DNA of 8,748 nt from Bacteroidota bacterium (GTDB lineage Bacteria > Bacteroidota > Ignavibacteria > UBA10030 > UBA8401), in assembly GCA_023229405.1 (NCBI GenBank), contig JALNZH010000152.1, positions 1 through 8,748 of the forward strand, read 5' to 3'. Every line of letters starts with the position of its first letter. Within the stretch, counting starts at the first letter, position 1. The notes beneath the pieces are model-generated. The model ran no database searches and had not been told where the DNA came from. It worked only from the letters and a program-made list of their open reading frames with translations. Positions 1 through 7,588 of the stretch are shown one piece after another. The position numbers and the translations under genes are program-made.

Positions 1-604
1 TAAAGAGAATTCGTTTTGCTTTCCACGGTTTCACAAATTTTATCTGGTCCGGAAACACCGTCGAATCGCCGGAAATTCTGAAAGCTTCCTGCGCAAGAAT
101 TGCCGAGGCAAGATGGTGTCCGTGTCCTCCCTGCGTCGGAGAAAACCGGGTGATGATAATATCCGGTCGGAATTTTCTGATCACCCAGACAACATCTTGT
201 AACACACTGTCTTTGTTCCACATCCGCAGCGCCTCGTCGGACGATTTGGAATAACCGAAATCTATCGCCCGGGTAAAATACTGCTCCGCACCGTCCACTT
301 GCCGGGCGGCAAGCAGCTCCTGTGTCCGGATAATTCCGAGTTCCGTTCCTAATTCGGACCCGACAAGATTCTGTCCCCCTTCGCCTCGCGTGATAGAAAG
401 ATAGGCAGTCCGCAATAGTTTCCCTTTCGCAAAATATGATAACAATGCGGTATTTTCATCGTCCGGATGCGCGGCGATATAGAGTACGGATCCGAGTACC
501 GATAATTTATTGACGGCAAGTTGTAATTCAACGCCATCCATCTGGCGCGATTGTGCAAATGAAATACTAATGAGAAAGAAAATTTGGAGAAGGAATTTTT
601 TCAT
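1..604 (-). CDS. Secreted PIG-L family deacetylase, N-terminal part (cut by window edge)
   Basis: The frame opens at the ATG complementary to 602-604 and stays open for 201 codons to the left edge, so the C-terminus is missing. Residues 1-17 (MKKFLLQIFFLISISFA) are a Sec signal peptide with likely cleavage after Ala17, so the product should be exported. The PIG-L/LmbE fold is clear: AHPDDE at residues 45-50 supplies the zinc ligands His46 and Asp49 and the likely catalytic base Asp48. TRGEGGQN lies at 72-79, and GGHGHH at 159-164 gives the third zinc ligand, probably His164. Family members remove N-acetyl groups from sugars such as GlcNAc derivatives; the substrate here cannot be told. Secreted members in Bacteroidota-like genomes are often about 800 residues long, with extra domains after the catalytic one, so most of this gene may lie outside the window. 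It is transcribed divergently from the methyltransferase at 705. No strong Shine-Dalgarno sequence is visible. Confidence 0.93.
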   Translation of the reverse strand, partial: MKKFLLQIFFLISISFAQSRQMDGVELQLAVNKLSVLGSVLYIAAHPDDENTALLSYFAKGKLLRTAYLSITRGEGGQNLVGSELGTELGIIRTQELLAARQVDGAEQYFTRAIDFGYSKSSDEALRMWNKDSVLQDVVWVIRKFRPDIIITRFSPTQGGHGHHLASAILAQEAFRISGDSTVFPDQIKFVKPWKAKRILF

Positions 605-622
605 ATATTCGAATAGAATGAT

Positions 623-680
623 GTCATGTCAACGCACGCTGGCATCCATATCGCTGGATTCCGGATTTCGCCGGAATGAC
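623..680. repeat. Short palindromic repeat copy in the divergent intergenic region
   Basis: This stretch begins GTCAT (623-627) and ends GGAATGAC (673-680). Its right half, GGATTCCGGATTTCGCCGG, folds as an imperfect hairpin (GATTCCGG against CCGGAAT) and closely matches the right end of the element inside addB (4002-4026). It lacks the middle segment shared by the two copies within genes, so it is either a short form or a decayed copy. It lies almost entirely inside the 100-base gap between the divergent pigL-like and methyltransferase genes, where their promoters must be. It could therefore affect transcription or form a hairpin in a 5' leader, but no promoter boxes are clear enough to call. 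Confidence 0.65.
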
Positions 681-704
681 CTATCGTAAAATTAAAGATT
701 TAAA

Positions 705-1133
705 ATGTATTCAAAACTCTTAGTGATACTACAATTTACGCTAATTGCGGCAATAGTACAATACTGCAGCTTTCCTTTTTACAATCCGTATTTATTGCCG
801 CTCGGACTTCTTAGCGGAGTGATCGGCTTTCTTGCTATCCTCACAATGAAATGGGACAATCTTCGCGTTCAGCCAATTCCCAAACAGGATGCAGAGCTCA
901 TTACTTCCGGCATTTACAAATTCATCCGCCATCCTATGTATTTATCAGTTTTATTGCTGATGCTGCCGTTCGTCATTACCACACTGGATCGCTTATCGCT
1001 TTCTTTATACTTCTTACTTTTTGCAACATTAATAAAAAAACTGCAGTTTGAAGAACGGTTGTTATTGCAAAAGTTTCCGTCATATTCAGATTATATGAAG
1101 CAAACCTACCGACTGATTCCCTTTATCTTTTAA
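705..1133 (+). CDS. Small membrane methyltransferase, ICMT/phospholipid methyltransferase-like family
   Basis: The 142-residue product is mostly hydrophobic, with likely membrane segments near residues 4-24, 30-48, 78-94 and 97-110. The C-terminal half carries the family's SAM-binding signature: GIYKFIRHPMY (69-79, with Arg75-His76-Pro77-x-Tyr79) and then Glu116-Glu117, followed by F-x2-Y-x2-Y before a TYRLIPF end. An N-x4-P-x-P segment (Asn52 to Pro59) precedes it, as is usual. Relatives include isoprenylcysteine carboxyl methyltransferase, phospholipid N-methyltransferases and NnrU-like proteins. They transfer a methyl group from SAM to a lipid-like substrate at the membrane, but bacterial members of this size mostly have no known substrate. 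The ATG at 705 follows an A-rich leader. The gene stands alone and converges on addB with 42 bases between stop codons. Family assignment is firm; substrate is unknown. Confidence 0.87.
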   Translation: MYSKLLVILQFTLIAAIVQYCSFPFYNPYLLPLGLLSGVIGFLAILTMKWDNLRVQPIPKQDAELITSGIYKFIRHPMYLSVLLLMLPFVITTLDRLSLSLYFLLFATLIKKLQFEERLLLQKFPSYSDYMKQTYRLIPFIF

Positions 1134-1175
1134 TTCTTTTCTCTGTACTCTATATTGGTATGTAGTTTGTTTTTA

Positions 1176-4115
1176 CTATACACTAAACTTCTCCGCCCAC
1201 TGCGTTCCACACATTGTACGATATGGACAAGCTGGACAATCATTTTTAATGTCAGGCGTTGGATTGAACGATTGATGTTCATCAACAATTTCTTTCGTCA
1301 ACAAAAGAATAATCTTCTTTAACTTCGGAAACCACTCTTTCAACTCTTCGTCAGACTCAAACAACGATATTTCGATCTGCTCATTCAATTCTTTTTTTCC
1401 AAGAAAAATGAATGCCGGAACGATCTTCTCCGGTTCGATACTCTTGACAATCGAATAAAGCATCACGTATAACACCAATTGCACAGAACCTATGGATTCT
1501 TTCCAAGTCTCTCTATTCTCCACATAAAGATTTTCAAAATCGATCAGATAATTCGCTTCATGATGCCCCGATTTGAAATCGAGAATGAAAGTTTTCTCGT
1601 TTCTCGTTTCTATTCTATCCGCATTGCCGACAAAATTGAATCCGTCAATTTCGGCAGTGAACTTTTCCTCCAACGCCTCTATAGTAATAGAAGCTGATTC
1701 AATCAACGGACGCTGGAATTGTTCAATAAATTCAATACAATGCTTCTCAACTCGCCGCTTTGTAAAGAACTGTTCACCAAATTGCGTGCTGCCGTAGAAT
1801 GAACGGAAATTATCATGAATAACTCTTCGCAACCGTTCAATGTCCAAATCAGCCAATTCAAGTTTTCGATCTTTCGCGGGAGCAAAATATTCATACAGGA
1901 TATTATGAATAATCTTCCCAACATCAGTGTGTTCAACGTCGCCGGAAATCTCATTCCTTTCCATCATCCGCAGAACATAGCGATAATAGAACTTCAATCC
2001 GCACGTCATGTACGTATCGAGAGCCGTTGAAGAAAATTGCAATTCTTTCAAAACAGCAATCATTTCCGGAGTCTTTGTAATCGGAGCCGGCTGTTGCGTT
2101 CCAAGATCGATCTCGTATTTCTGCGATTGCGTGTTCAACGGCGTTAATGCCTTTTTCTGTAATTGAAGATTCCATTGCAGCTGAGCAATGAATCTGCTCT
2201 GCTCCTTCTCATTGTTATTACTATAAAAGCAATGAACATGTTTCGCACCGCGTCGGAGGACATCAAAGATATACGCTTTGATCCGTTCCTGATCGCGGTA
2301 TGTTGAAAGTCCAAGCTGATCACGAAGCGTTAGTGGAAGTAAAACATCCTGCTGCGCTTTTCCGGGAAGGACATTGTCATTGACATCAATAACGAAGACA
2401 TGCTCAAACTGCAATCCGCGTGTTTCAAGGAAACCGAGCACTTGTAATCCCTGCAGGGGCGTTCCTGTGAACGGAACATCAACGGATTCAATAAAATGAC
2501 GGAGGAAAAGAAGATATTGCTCAAGTGTTCCGAATGAATATTCCGACAAAAGCGATTGTTGCAGCGACGAAAATTGCTCCATCAATGTTTCAACAAACGG
2601 ACGGAAATAGGGATGACGATGCGCGGTGCTGTGTTCGTTGATAAAATTGAGAACGCTGATACACGCAGAGGCAAATTCACCAACCGAATGTACGTTCAAC
2701 AACGAACGGAACAGAGCTGAGTGAATCTTCACAATATGATCCCGGATTTCTTTACTGCCGATATTGACTTCTTCCCGTTTCAATCGGTCAACAACTTTTT
2801 TATGTAATTGCCCATCCTGTTCAACAATTTCCAAATTCAAAAAGACACGCGCGCTGTGTTCAAGGCAGTCATCTTCAATTGCATGGATGATCGTCCGCGT
2901 TACATCTGTCCTCGTTTTGAAAAGAATATTCTTCGTATACGGATGGAGCAGAAATTGAATATAGGTTGGAACGAACACTTCCCCGCCTCTCGATGAAACA
3001 ATCACATCAAGAAGCGATTTGAGAAAACCGTAGACCGGCGTTCGCGAGAGCGGGTATCCGAGCGCAAGATTATATTCACTCTGCTCATAGATGGACAATG
3101 TTTGATGGTACAGCGGAAAAAGGTTTTCCGATGACGGAATGATGATCGCCGCTTGCTCACTGTCAATGACCGGTTTCGGGAATTGTTCGCTCAATACTCT
3201 GTTCAGTGCGAACAATTCTCCATGCGAGTCTGGCGATTGGTAGAAGTGATGTTCTGTTTCCTGTTCATCTCCTTCCAGTTCAGGTTTCAATCTTAGTTGA
3301 TCGAGCGTTGTTCGTATTCCGATTCCATTCTGGAAAAAGACAGTGACGTTTTTCTGGGCAAGCACATGATGAAGAAGTGTCTCTTCCGTCTGTGTAAATG
3401 CGTAGAATCCTGCAAGAACGATTGTTTCATACGAACTGAGATCGATCTCAGATATTCTGTCCGCAAGGTGTTTATATTTCTGCGCACGGGAAGTCAGTTT
3501 GCGTTTTTGTAATTCTTTGTAGAACGGTTCAAATAATAATGCAACGGCGTGAGCCGACGTGAGCGTGACCGATTCTACCACCTGAGAGAGTCGTTTCGGC
3601 GAAACCGATGCGATCATCAGTTCTTCCAGTTCTGAAAAGATTTTCACTCCAACAGGATAGAATGTTTCCAACGCGGAAAAATGTTCCTTCCCAATCTTTT
3701 CATCTTCCTGAAGAGATTTATGCAAATCAAACAGGATTGCAATAGCGTCAAATTCACTTACCGGTTCAGCCCGAAGCTGTAAATGTGTTACGCACAGAAA
3801 ATCGATAAAAACATCAATAGAAAAAAGCTTCGGTGGAATGAACGACGAACCGATCTTTTCCGCAAGTTTCTTTCGAAGCACATGTGCGGGTCGTTTTCCG
3901 GGAAATACGACGATGGAATTTGAGAAGTCTTTATTACTGTCATTCCGTTGGTTTGCCCGCCGTGTTTCATCGTTTGGCGGAACACCGGAATCTAGGCTAC
4001 GGGATTCCAGCTTTCGCTGGAATGACACGTCTTTTAGTGTAGGTGAGCAATCAAAAAGTTTTACCACTTCTTCAATAAGATTGATCTTCGGCGAAAGTAA
4101 ACGGACGGTGCTCAT
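1176..4115 (-). CDS. addB: AddB-like PD-(D/E)XK nuclease with Fe-S cluster motif
   Basis: This 979-residue protein is the second subunit of a predicted AddAB-type helicase-nuclease. The N-terminal region is helicase-like but has no GxxGxGKT; the equivalent strand reads VVFPGKRPAHVL (69-80), so ATP binding here is unlikely. The inactivated helicase core includes LQVLGFLETRGLQFEHVF (557-574). The C-terminal nuclease is complete: GKIIH (733-737), Asp833, Asp846-x-Lys848, and Gln879...Tyr883. Four cysteines fit the AddB-type iron-sulfur staple: Cys705, then Cys960-x2-Cys963-x5-Cys969. With AddA it should unwind and resect double-strand breaks for RecA-dependent repair and degrade foreign linear DNA. 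Its ATG overlaps the addA stop codon (ATGA, 4112-4115), implying translational coupling. Residues 30-59 are encoded by an inserted palindromic repeat and separate residues 1-22 from the conserved KDFSNSIVVFP block. Homologs from related phyla are usually annotated only as PD-(D/E)XK nuclease family protein. Confidence 0.92.
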   Translation of the reverse strand: MSTVRLLSPKINLIEEVVKLFDCSPTLKDVSFQRKLESRSLDSGVPPNDETRRANQRNDSNKDFSNSIVVFPGKRPAHVLRKKLAEKIGSSFIPPKLFSIDVFIDFLCVTHLQLRAEPVSEFDAIAILFDLHKSLQEDEKIGKEHFSALETFYPVGVKIFSELEELMIASVSPKRLSQVVESVTLTSAHAVALLFEPFYKELQKRKLTSRAQKYKHLADRISEIDLSSYETIVLAGFYAFTQTEETLLHHVLAQKNVTVFFQNGIGIRTTLDQLRLKPELEGDEQETEHHFYQSPDSHGELFALNRVLSEQFPKPVIDSEQAAIIIPSSENLFPLYHQTLSIYEQSEYNLALGYPLSRTPVYGFLKSLLDVIVSSRGGEVFVPTYIQFLLHPYTKNILFKTRTDVTRTIIHAIEDDCLEHSARVFLNLEIVEQDGQLHKKVVDRLKREEVNIGSKEIRDHIVKIHSALFRSLLNVHSVGEFASACISVLNFINEHSTAHRHPYFRPFVETLMEQFSSLQQSLLSEYSFGTLEQYLLFLRHFIESVDVPFTGTPLQGLQVLGFLETRGLQFEHVFVIDVNDNVLPGKAQQDVLLPLTLRDQLGLSTYRDQERIKAYIFDVLRRGAKHVHCFYSNNNEKEQSRFIAQLQWNLQLQKKALTPLNTQSQKYEIDLGTQQPAPITKTPEMIAVLKELQFSSTALDTYMTCGLKFYYRYVLRMMERNEISGDVEHTDVGKIIHNILYEYFAPAKDRKLELADLDIERLRRVIHDNFRSFYGSTQFGEQFFTKRRVEKHCIEFIEQFQRPLIESASITIEALEEKFTAEIDGFNFVGNADRIETRNEKTFILDFKSGHHEANYLIDFENLYVENRETWKESIGSVQLVLYVMLYSIVKSIEPEKIVPAFIFLGKKELNEQIEISLFESDEELKEWFPKLKKIILLLTKEIVDEHQSFNPTPDIKNDCPACPYRTMCGTQWAEKFSV
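3938..4027 (-). repeat. Palindromic repeat element inserted in frame in addB (90 nt)
   Basis: The element is bounded by a 9-bp inverted repeat, TGTCATTCC at 3938-3946 and GGAATGACA at 4019-4027. Its right end holds a second hairpin, GATTCCAGC against GCTGGAAT (4003-4022). At 90 nt it adds exactly 30 codons. It is translated as about residues 30-59 of AddB, a charged peptide of pattern V-x-F-x-R-K ... DSGVPPNDETR ... ND with no resemblance to the flanking helicase-like sequence. Its middle segment, 3960-3983, matches 5378-5401 in addA at 21 of 24 positions, and its right end matches the intergenic copy at 651-680. No clear target-site duplication flanks it. GTCATTCC-type palindromes are common dispersed repeats in many bacterial genomes; being carried inside a reading frame is the unusual part. 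Confidence 0.82.
4112..4115 (-). promoter_or_regulatory. ATGA stop/start overlap coupling addA to addB
   Basis: Read on the minus strand, these four bases are ATGA: the ATG of addB overlaps the TGA that ends addA. This arrangement favours translational coupling and roughly matched output of the two subunits. The palindromic repeat inside addB starts only about 85 bases downstream, so an mRNA hairpin forms soon after this junction. Confidence 0.75.
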
Positions 4116-7100
4116 ACGACTGAAACTACCTTTCGCAGATCAAGATAGAGCAGCACGCCGCTGATGTTCTTGGTCGGATAAATGTCCTTGATCATCAGCA
4201 TATAATTCCTGACCTGCTCCTGATAATCATTGTTCCTTTCGTCATTTCCGGTTTTAAAATCTACAATCGTTACCGTCTGCTCATCTATAATAACGCGATC
4301 CATTCTGTATAATCTTCCACTCGATGCCGCAATATCCTGCTCACGCAAGATCGTCCTTCCTGGCTTGAAAATGAAATAATCTTTCACTTCTCCCATCGAA
4401 AGAAACTGAGCTATGGCTGCGATCTCATGTTCTTTATCAATCCCCTGACCAGTCGAAACAATAGTCGTGGCTGTTTGAATATCCTTTAGAATATCAGATG
4501 AGATGAATTCAATCTCTGCAAGAATATTATGGACTGCGTCGCCTCGCCTCGTTTCCAGCACACCGATCTTTTGATATCGTGCAACAGGAAGGGACGATTG
4601 TTCTTTGCGATAAAGCGAATCGATCGTTGGAAGTTTATCCTCAACTTTTTCTTTTTCTATCGTCACATATTTTTCGCCATACTTCTTTTCCGGAAGGATA
4701 GCTGCCGGAAGATTTTCCATTTTCTTAAACAGTACGGAAACATACATCTCTTTCTGCGCGCGGGTCAGTGCAACATACAATTTGTTCAGATCGTCGATTG
4801 TCTGCTCTTTCTTTTTCTCTTCATATAATTCTGCAAGTCGATCATTCCTGTCACCATTGTTCCGCCCGATCTTAATAACAGATATTCCATCCTCGGTTTC
4901 TTTCATTACCATCGAATCTGAACGGGGATTCTTCTCTATCAGCGAAACAATCACCACTGGAAATCCCATTCCTTTTGCTTTATGCACCGTCATAATCCGT
5001 ACGGCATGAACGGTGCTTGGTATTTCAATGCTCCACCCTTCATTCCCTTCGTCTGTACTGAAAGAAAGAAAATCGTTCAAACTGTTATGGCCGCTGTTCT
5101 CAAACAGTTTTACACATTCGAGAAGCTTTATAAGTGCACTCTCTTCACTATGGCATTGCTCAAATACGGAGAAGGTTTTGTACGATTCGGAAACAAGATC
5201 GTACAACGGCATATAACCGACAAGTGAAAAGAGTCTGTCAAAATATTGCTCCCACAGTTTGGGATACTGCCGTTGAAATGTTCGGTAGAAATATTCTTTT
5301 TTATTTTCGACGAATATTTTGTGAAGGGCTTCATTGTGTGTAAACTCTTGTGTGTTGTCATTCTCGCGACTTGTCAGCCGTGCTTCATCTTTTGACGGAA
5401 CGCGGGAATCCACATCTCTGAATTCCGGCCTGCCAGCCGGTGATGCAGGCGTTCGCCGGAATGCCACGGACTCAAAATTAACTCCTTCACTCAACAGTAC
5501 TTTTTGAAACAGATCCCCAAACACAAATGTTGCAAATGCAAGATTATCTATCGGTGAATCGAGGAAGCGAAGCAGTGCGATGATCTCGCCGATAATTTTC
5601 CGTTTCCGGATATCCAATGTGCTCAGTGAAAGAAACGGAATATTCTCTTTGTTCAGCCACGAACTGATCTCCACCACATCTGCATTGGCGGGAGTGAGAA
5701 TGGCAACGTCGCCGTACGAATACCCGCGCGCGGTACAGTCACGAATTGTTGAAAGAATATATTCACGCTGCGCAGCGATCGATACATCATCATCCGATTT
5801 CTTTTCGATCAATTTAACTTCAACGTATCCCTTATTCTTTTCCGAATCGGGAACATCCTGTGCAAAGTTATATAGCCCGCTTGCCGTTGCATGCGTTTTA
5901 AAGCCGGCAGAAACAACATTGGTCGAAAAGACATCTTTTACAAAATCAACCAATGCCTGCGCGCTACGGTAATTTGTTGTCAGCGGAAGAGAAGTTGTTG
6001 GTGCGGAAGGGAAATATTTCCCTTCAATCAGATCGCGGAAAATATGCCAATCGGCGCCGCGAAATCCGTAAATGGACTGCTTCGTATCACCAACTGCAAA
6101 GAGAGAGCCGTTTTTCGCCAGCGCCTCTTCGATCAACGGCGTCAGATTCCGCCATTGAATCGGACTGGTATCTTGGAACTCGTCGATCATAAAATGGGTG
6201 ATCCGTTCTCCCAATTTAAGATAGACCTCAGGAACTACTTCATTAGAAAGATATTGCGCAAGCGAACGGTTGATATCGTCAATAACGACAGTTCCTTCAA
6301 GCGCTTTTACATCTCGAATCGTTTGTTCGATCAGATTCACCGTGCGGACAAATGGTTGATAAAACGTATGCGCATAGATGGAAATATATTGTTCAAGCTC
6401 TTTCTCCATCGGTTTGATCACCGCAAAGAGGCGCTTGATTTCCTTCGACGCTCCAGCATCGTCGCTATATTTGTTGAAATATTTTTTTGTTTTTCCCTTT
6501 GATGCAATTTCAAGAACATCGCCGTTTGCCAAACGCTTCACATCATTTTGAAAATAATTATTGATCGGAAGCGTCGAATCATTCAGTAACACCAAAAGTG
6601 TTTTTGCGTTTGCAACTATTCTCTGTTTCAGCTCGGAAAGCGGAAGCGCTCCTTCCATGATGATCGGCTTCTGCGAATATCTTCCGAACTGCTTTTGCAG
6701 TTGCCGCACTTCGCGAACAATTTTTGGGAATGGATTCCACAAATATCCACCCGATTTACTATCGTTCGCTTCGATCAGCGTGATCAGATCGTCGATGAAC
6801 TTCTCGTCGGCAGTTCCTTCACGCAGATTTTGCGAATATTGCCGAAACGCCTGATCAATCACAGCATCGTTATCGAACTGAATGCCGACATTCGGCTGGA
6901 CTCCCATTTCCAGCGACGATGCTTTGAAAACGGTCGTCAGGAAACTGTCGATGGTGCGGATATTGAAATCGGAATAGTTATGAAGGATCTCGTTCACCAA
7001 TTGTTCGGAGCGAATCTGGATCTCTTCGGGTAAGAGCGAAACAAGTTTTGTCAAATTTTCCATTGTCTGCGGATCGCCGAGAGCCGCTTCCTTCAACACT

Positions 7101-7309
7101 TTCACGATTCGCTCTTTCATCTCCTTCGCTGCAAGTTTCGTGAATGTGATCGCAAGGATATTCCTTAGTCCGTTCGCCTGAATGTGCGGCGAGAGAAGGA
7201 ACTGCACATACCGGTACGACAATGTATACGTCTTCCCCGATCCTGCCGACGCGGGAATGGTGATCTGGTGAGGAAAGTGCAGGTCGGTATCGTTTGGAAG
7301 TAATGACAT
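4112..7309 (-). CDS. addA: AddA-like UvrD/Rep superfamily helicase with C-terminal RecB-type nuclease
   Basis: The 1065-residue protein carries all SF1A helicase motifs. Walker A is ASAGSGKT (20-27), motif Ia TFTKLAAKEM (55-64), a TIDSF segment lies at 119-123, motif II is DEFQDTS (376-382), motif III GDTKQSIYGFRG (407-418), motif IV NYRS (446-449), motif V TVHKAKGMGFP (774-784) and motif VI LYVALTRA (844-851). Motif V has Gly782 where many UvrD-like proteins have Glu. A RecB-type nuclease follows: GDAVH (923-927), Asp1004, Asp1017-x-Lys1019, and Gln1032...Tyr1036, all catalytic positions kept. The complex with AddB should act as an ATP-driven motor and nuclease at DNA ends. I place the start at 7309 because an in-frame ATG at 7432 adds 41 residues mostly coded by an unrelated hairpin repeat, while the Walker strand begins soon after 7309. 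Residues 615-651 come from an inserted palindromic repeat between helicase motifs IV and V. Confidence 0.95.
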   Translation of the reverse strand: MSLLPNDTDLHFPHQITIPASAGSGKTYTLSYRYVQFLLSPHIQANGLRNILAITFTKLAAKEMKERIVKVLKEAALGDPQTMENLTKLVSLLPEEIQIRSEQLVNEILHNYSDFNIRTIDSFLTTVFKASSLEMGVQPNVGIQFDNDAVIDQAFRQYSQNLREGTADEKFIDDLITLIEANDSKSGGYLWNPFPKIVREVRQLQKQFGRYSQKPIIMEGALPLSELKQRIVANAKTLLVLLNDSTLPINNYFQNDVKRLANGDVLEIASKGKTKKYFNKYSDDAGASKEIKRLFAVIKPMEKELEQYISIYAHTFYQPFVRTVNLIEQTIRDVKALEGTVVIDDINRSLAQYLSNEVVPEVYLKLGERITHFMIDEFQDTSPIQWRNLTPLIEEALAKNGSLFAVGDTKQSIYGFRGADWHIFRDLIEGKYFPSAPTTSLPLTTNYRSAQALVDFVKDVFSTNVVSAGFKTHATASGLYNFAQDVPDSEKNKGYVEVKLIEKKSDDDVSIAAQREYILSTIRDCTARGYSYGDVAILTPANADVVEISSWLNKENIPFLSLSTLDIRKRKIIGEIIALLRFLDSPIDNLAFATFVFGDLFQKVLLSEGVNFESVAFRRTPASPAGRPEFRDVDSRVPSKDEARLTSRENDNTQEFTHNEALHKIFVENKKEYFYRTFQRQYPKLWEQYFDRLFSLVGYMPLYDLVSESYKTFSVFEQCHSEESALIKLLECVKLFENSGHNSLNDFLSFSTDEGNEGWSIEIPSTVHAVRIMTVHKAKGMGFPVVIVSLIEKNPRSDSMVMKETEDGISVIKIGRNNGDRNDRLAELYEEKKKEQTIDDLNKLYVALTRAQKEMYVSVLFKKMENLPAAILPEKKYGEKYVTIEKEKVEDKLPTIDSLYRKEQSSLPVARYQKIGVLETRRGDAVHNILAEIEFISSDILKDIQTATTIVSTGQGIDKEHEIAAIAQFLSMGEVKDYFIFKPGRTILREQDIAASSGRLYRMDRVIIDEQTVTIVDFKTGNDERNNDYQEQVRNYMLMIKDIYPTKNISGVLLYLDLRKVVSVV
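5356..5466 (-). repeat. Palindromic repeat element inserted in frame in addA (111 nt)
   Basis: The left end TGTCATTCT (5356-5364) and right end GGAATGCCA (5458-5466) are a slightly decayed form of the inverted repeat bounding the addB element, in the same orientation. At 111 nt it adds 37 codons. The 21-nt excess over the addB copy (seven codons, TPASPAG) falls in the right hairpin, where GGCCTGCCAGCCGGTGATGC forms an enlarged stem-loop. The translated peptide (residues 615-651) lines up with the AddB insert in the same frame: V-x-F-x-R ... DS-x-VP-x2-DE-x-R ... ND. It lies between the block ending FGDLFQKVLL and the block LHKIFVENKKEYFYRTFQ, in the region expected to be the 2B subdomain, probably on a surface loop. 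Confidence 0.82.
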
Positions 7310-7354
7310 AAAAACAATTTCTGGCGGAGACGAAAAGAATGCAAAAAAAATGCG

Positions 7355-7430
7355 CCATTGCGAGGAGTGGCGCCTTCTGCGCCACGACGTGGCAATCTTC
7401 CTTTCAAAAATAAGATTGCTTCGCAATGAC
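7355..7430. repeat. Multi-hairpin interspersed repeat just upstream of addA
   Basis: This 76-bp element is bounded by CATTGCGA (7356-7363) and TCGCAATG (7421-7428). Inside are two more perfect stems: GTGGCGC/GCGCCAC (7367-7373 with 7379-7385, loop of five) and GCAATCTT/AAGATTGC (7392-7399 with 7412-7419, loop of twelve). It belongs in type with the widespread ATTGCGAGGAG...GCAATCT dispersed repeats seen in many environmental bacterial genomes, and it is distinct from the GTCATTCC family above. It ends 46 bases before the addA start codon, so it would be transcribed in the addAB leader if the promoter lies further upstream. Part of it is open in the addA frame, which creates a false N-terminal extension. 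Confidence 0.78.
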
Positions 7431-7588
7431 AATGTACTATTGCGATGGATATTCTTATGAAGATAAGAAGAAGGAGCGATAATTACTCGCCAAAAAGACT
7501 ATAAATAGGCTTTAGAGTTATTGGTTCTTTTTTCTGTTAATACATCGTATCCACAGAAGTATAGAACCAAAGTCAATATTAGGCAAAT

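Noticed and set aside
1134..1175. A bidirectional terminator between the convergent methyltransferase and addB genes.
   Set aside because: The 42 bases contain T-rich runs but no stem strong enough to support the call.
5891..6502. A 203-codon open frame on the plus strand, antisense to addA.
   Set aside because: It lies wholly within the strongly supported addA coding sequence and its product shows no recognisable domain.
7310..7432. Extending addA upstream to the in-frame ATG at 7432.
   Set aside because: The added 41 residues are mostly the translation of the hairpin repeat at 7355-7430, and the Walker A strand begins only about 15 residues after the ATG at 7309, as is usual for this family.
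7548..7556. GTATCCACA as a DnaA box and possible origin.
   Set aside because: It is a single copy with a mismatch to TTATCCACA, and no dnaA gene, box cluster or unwinding region is present.
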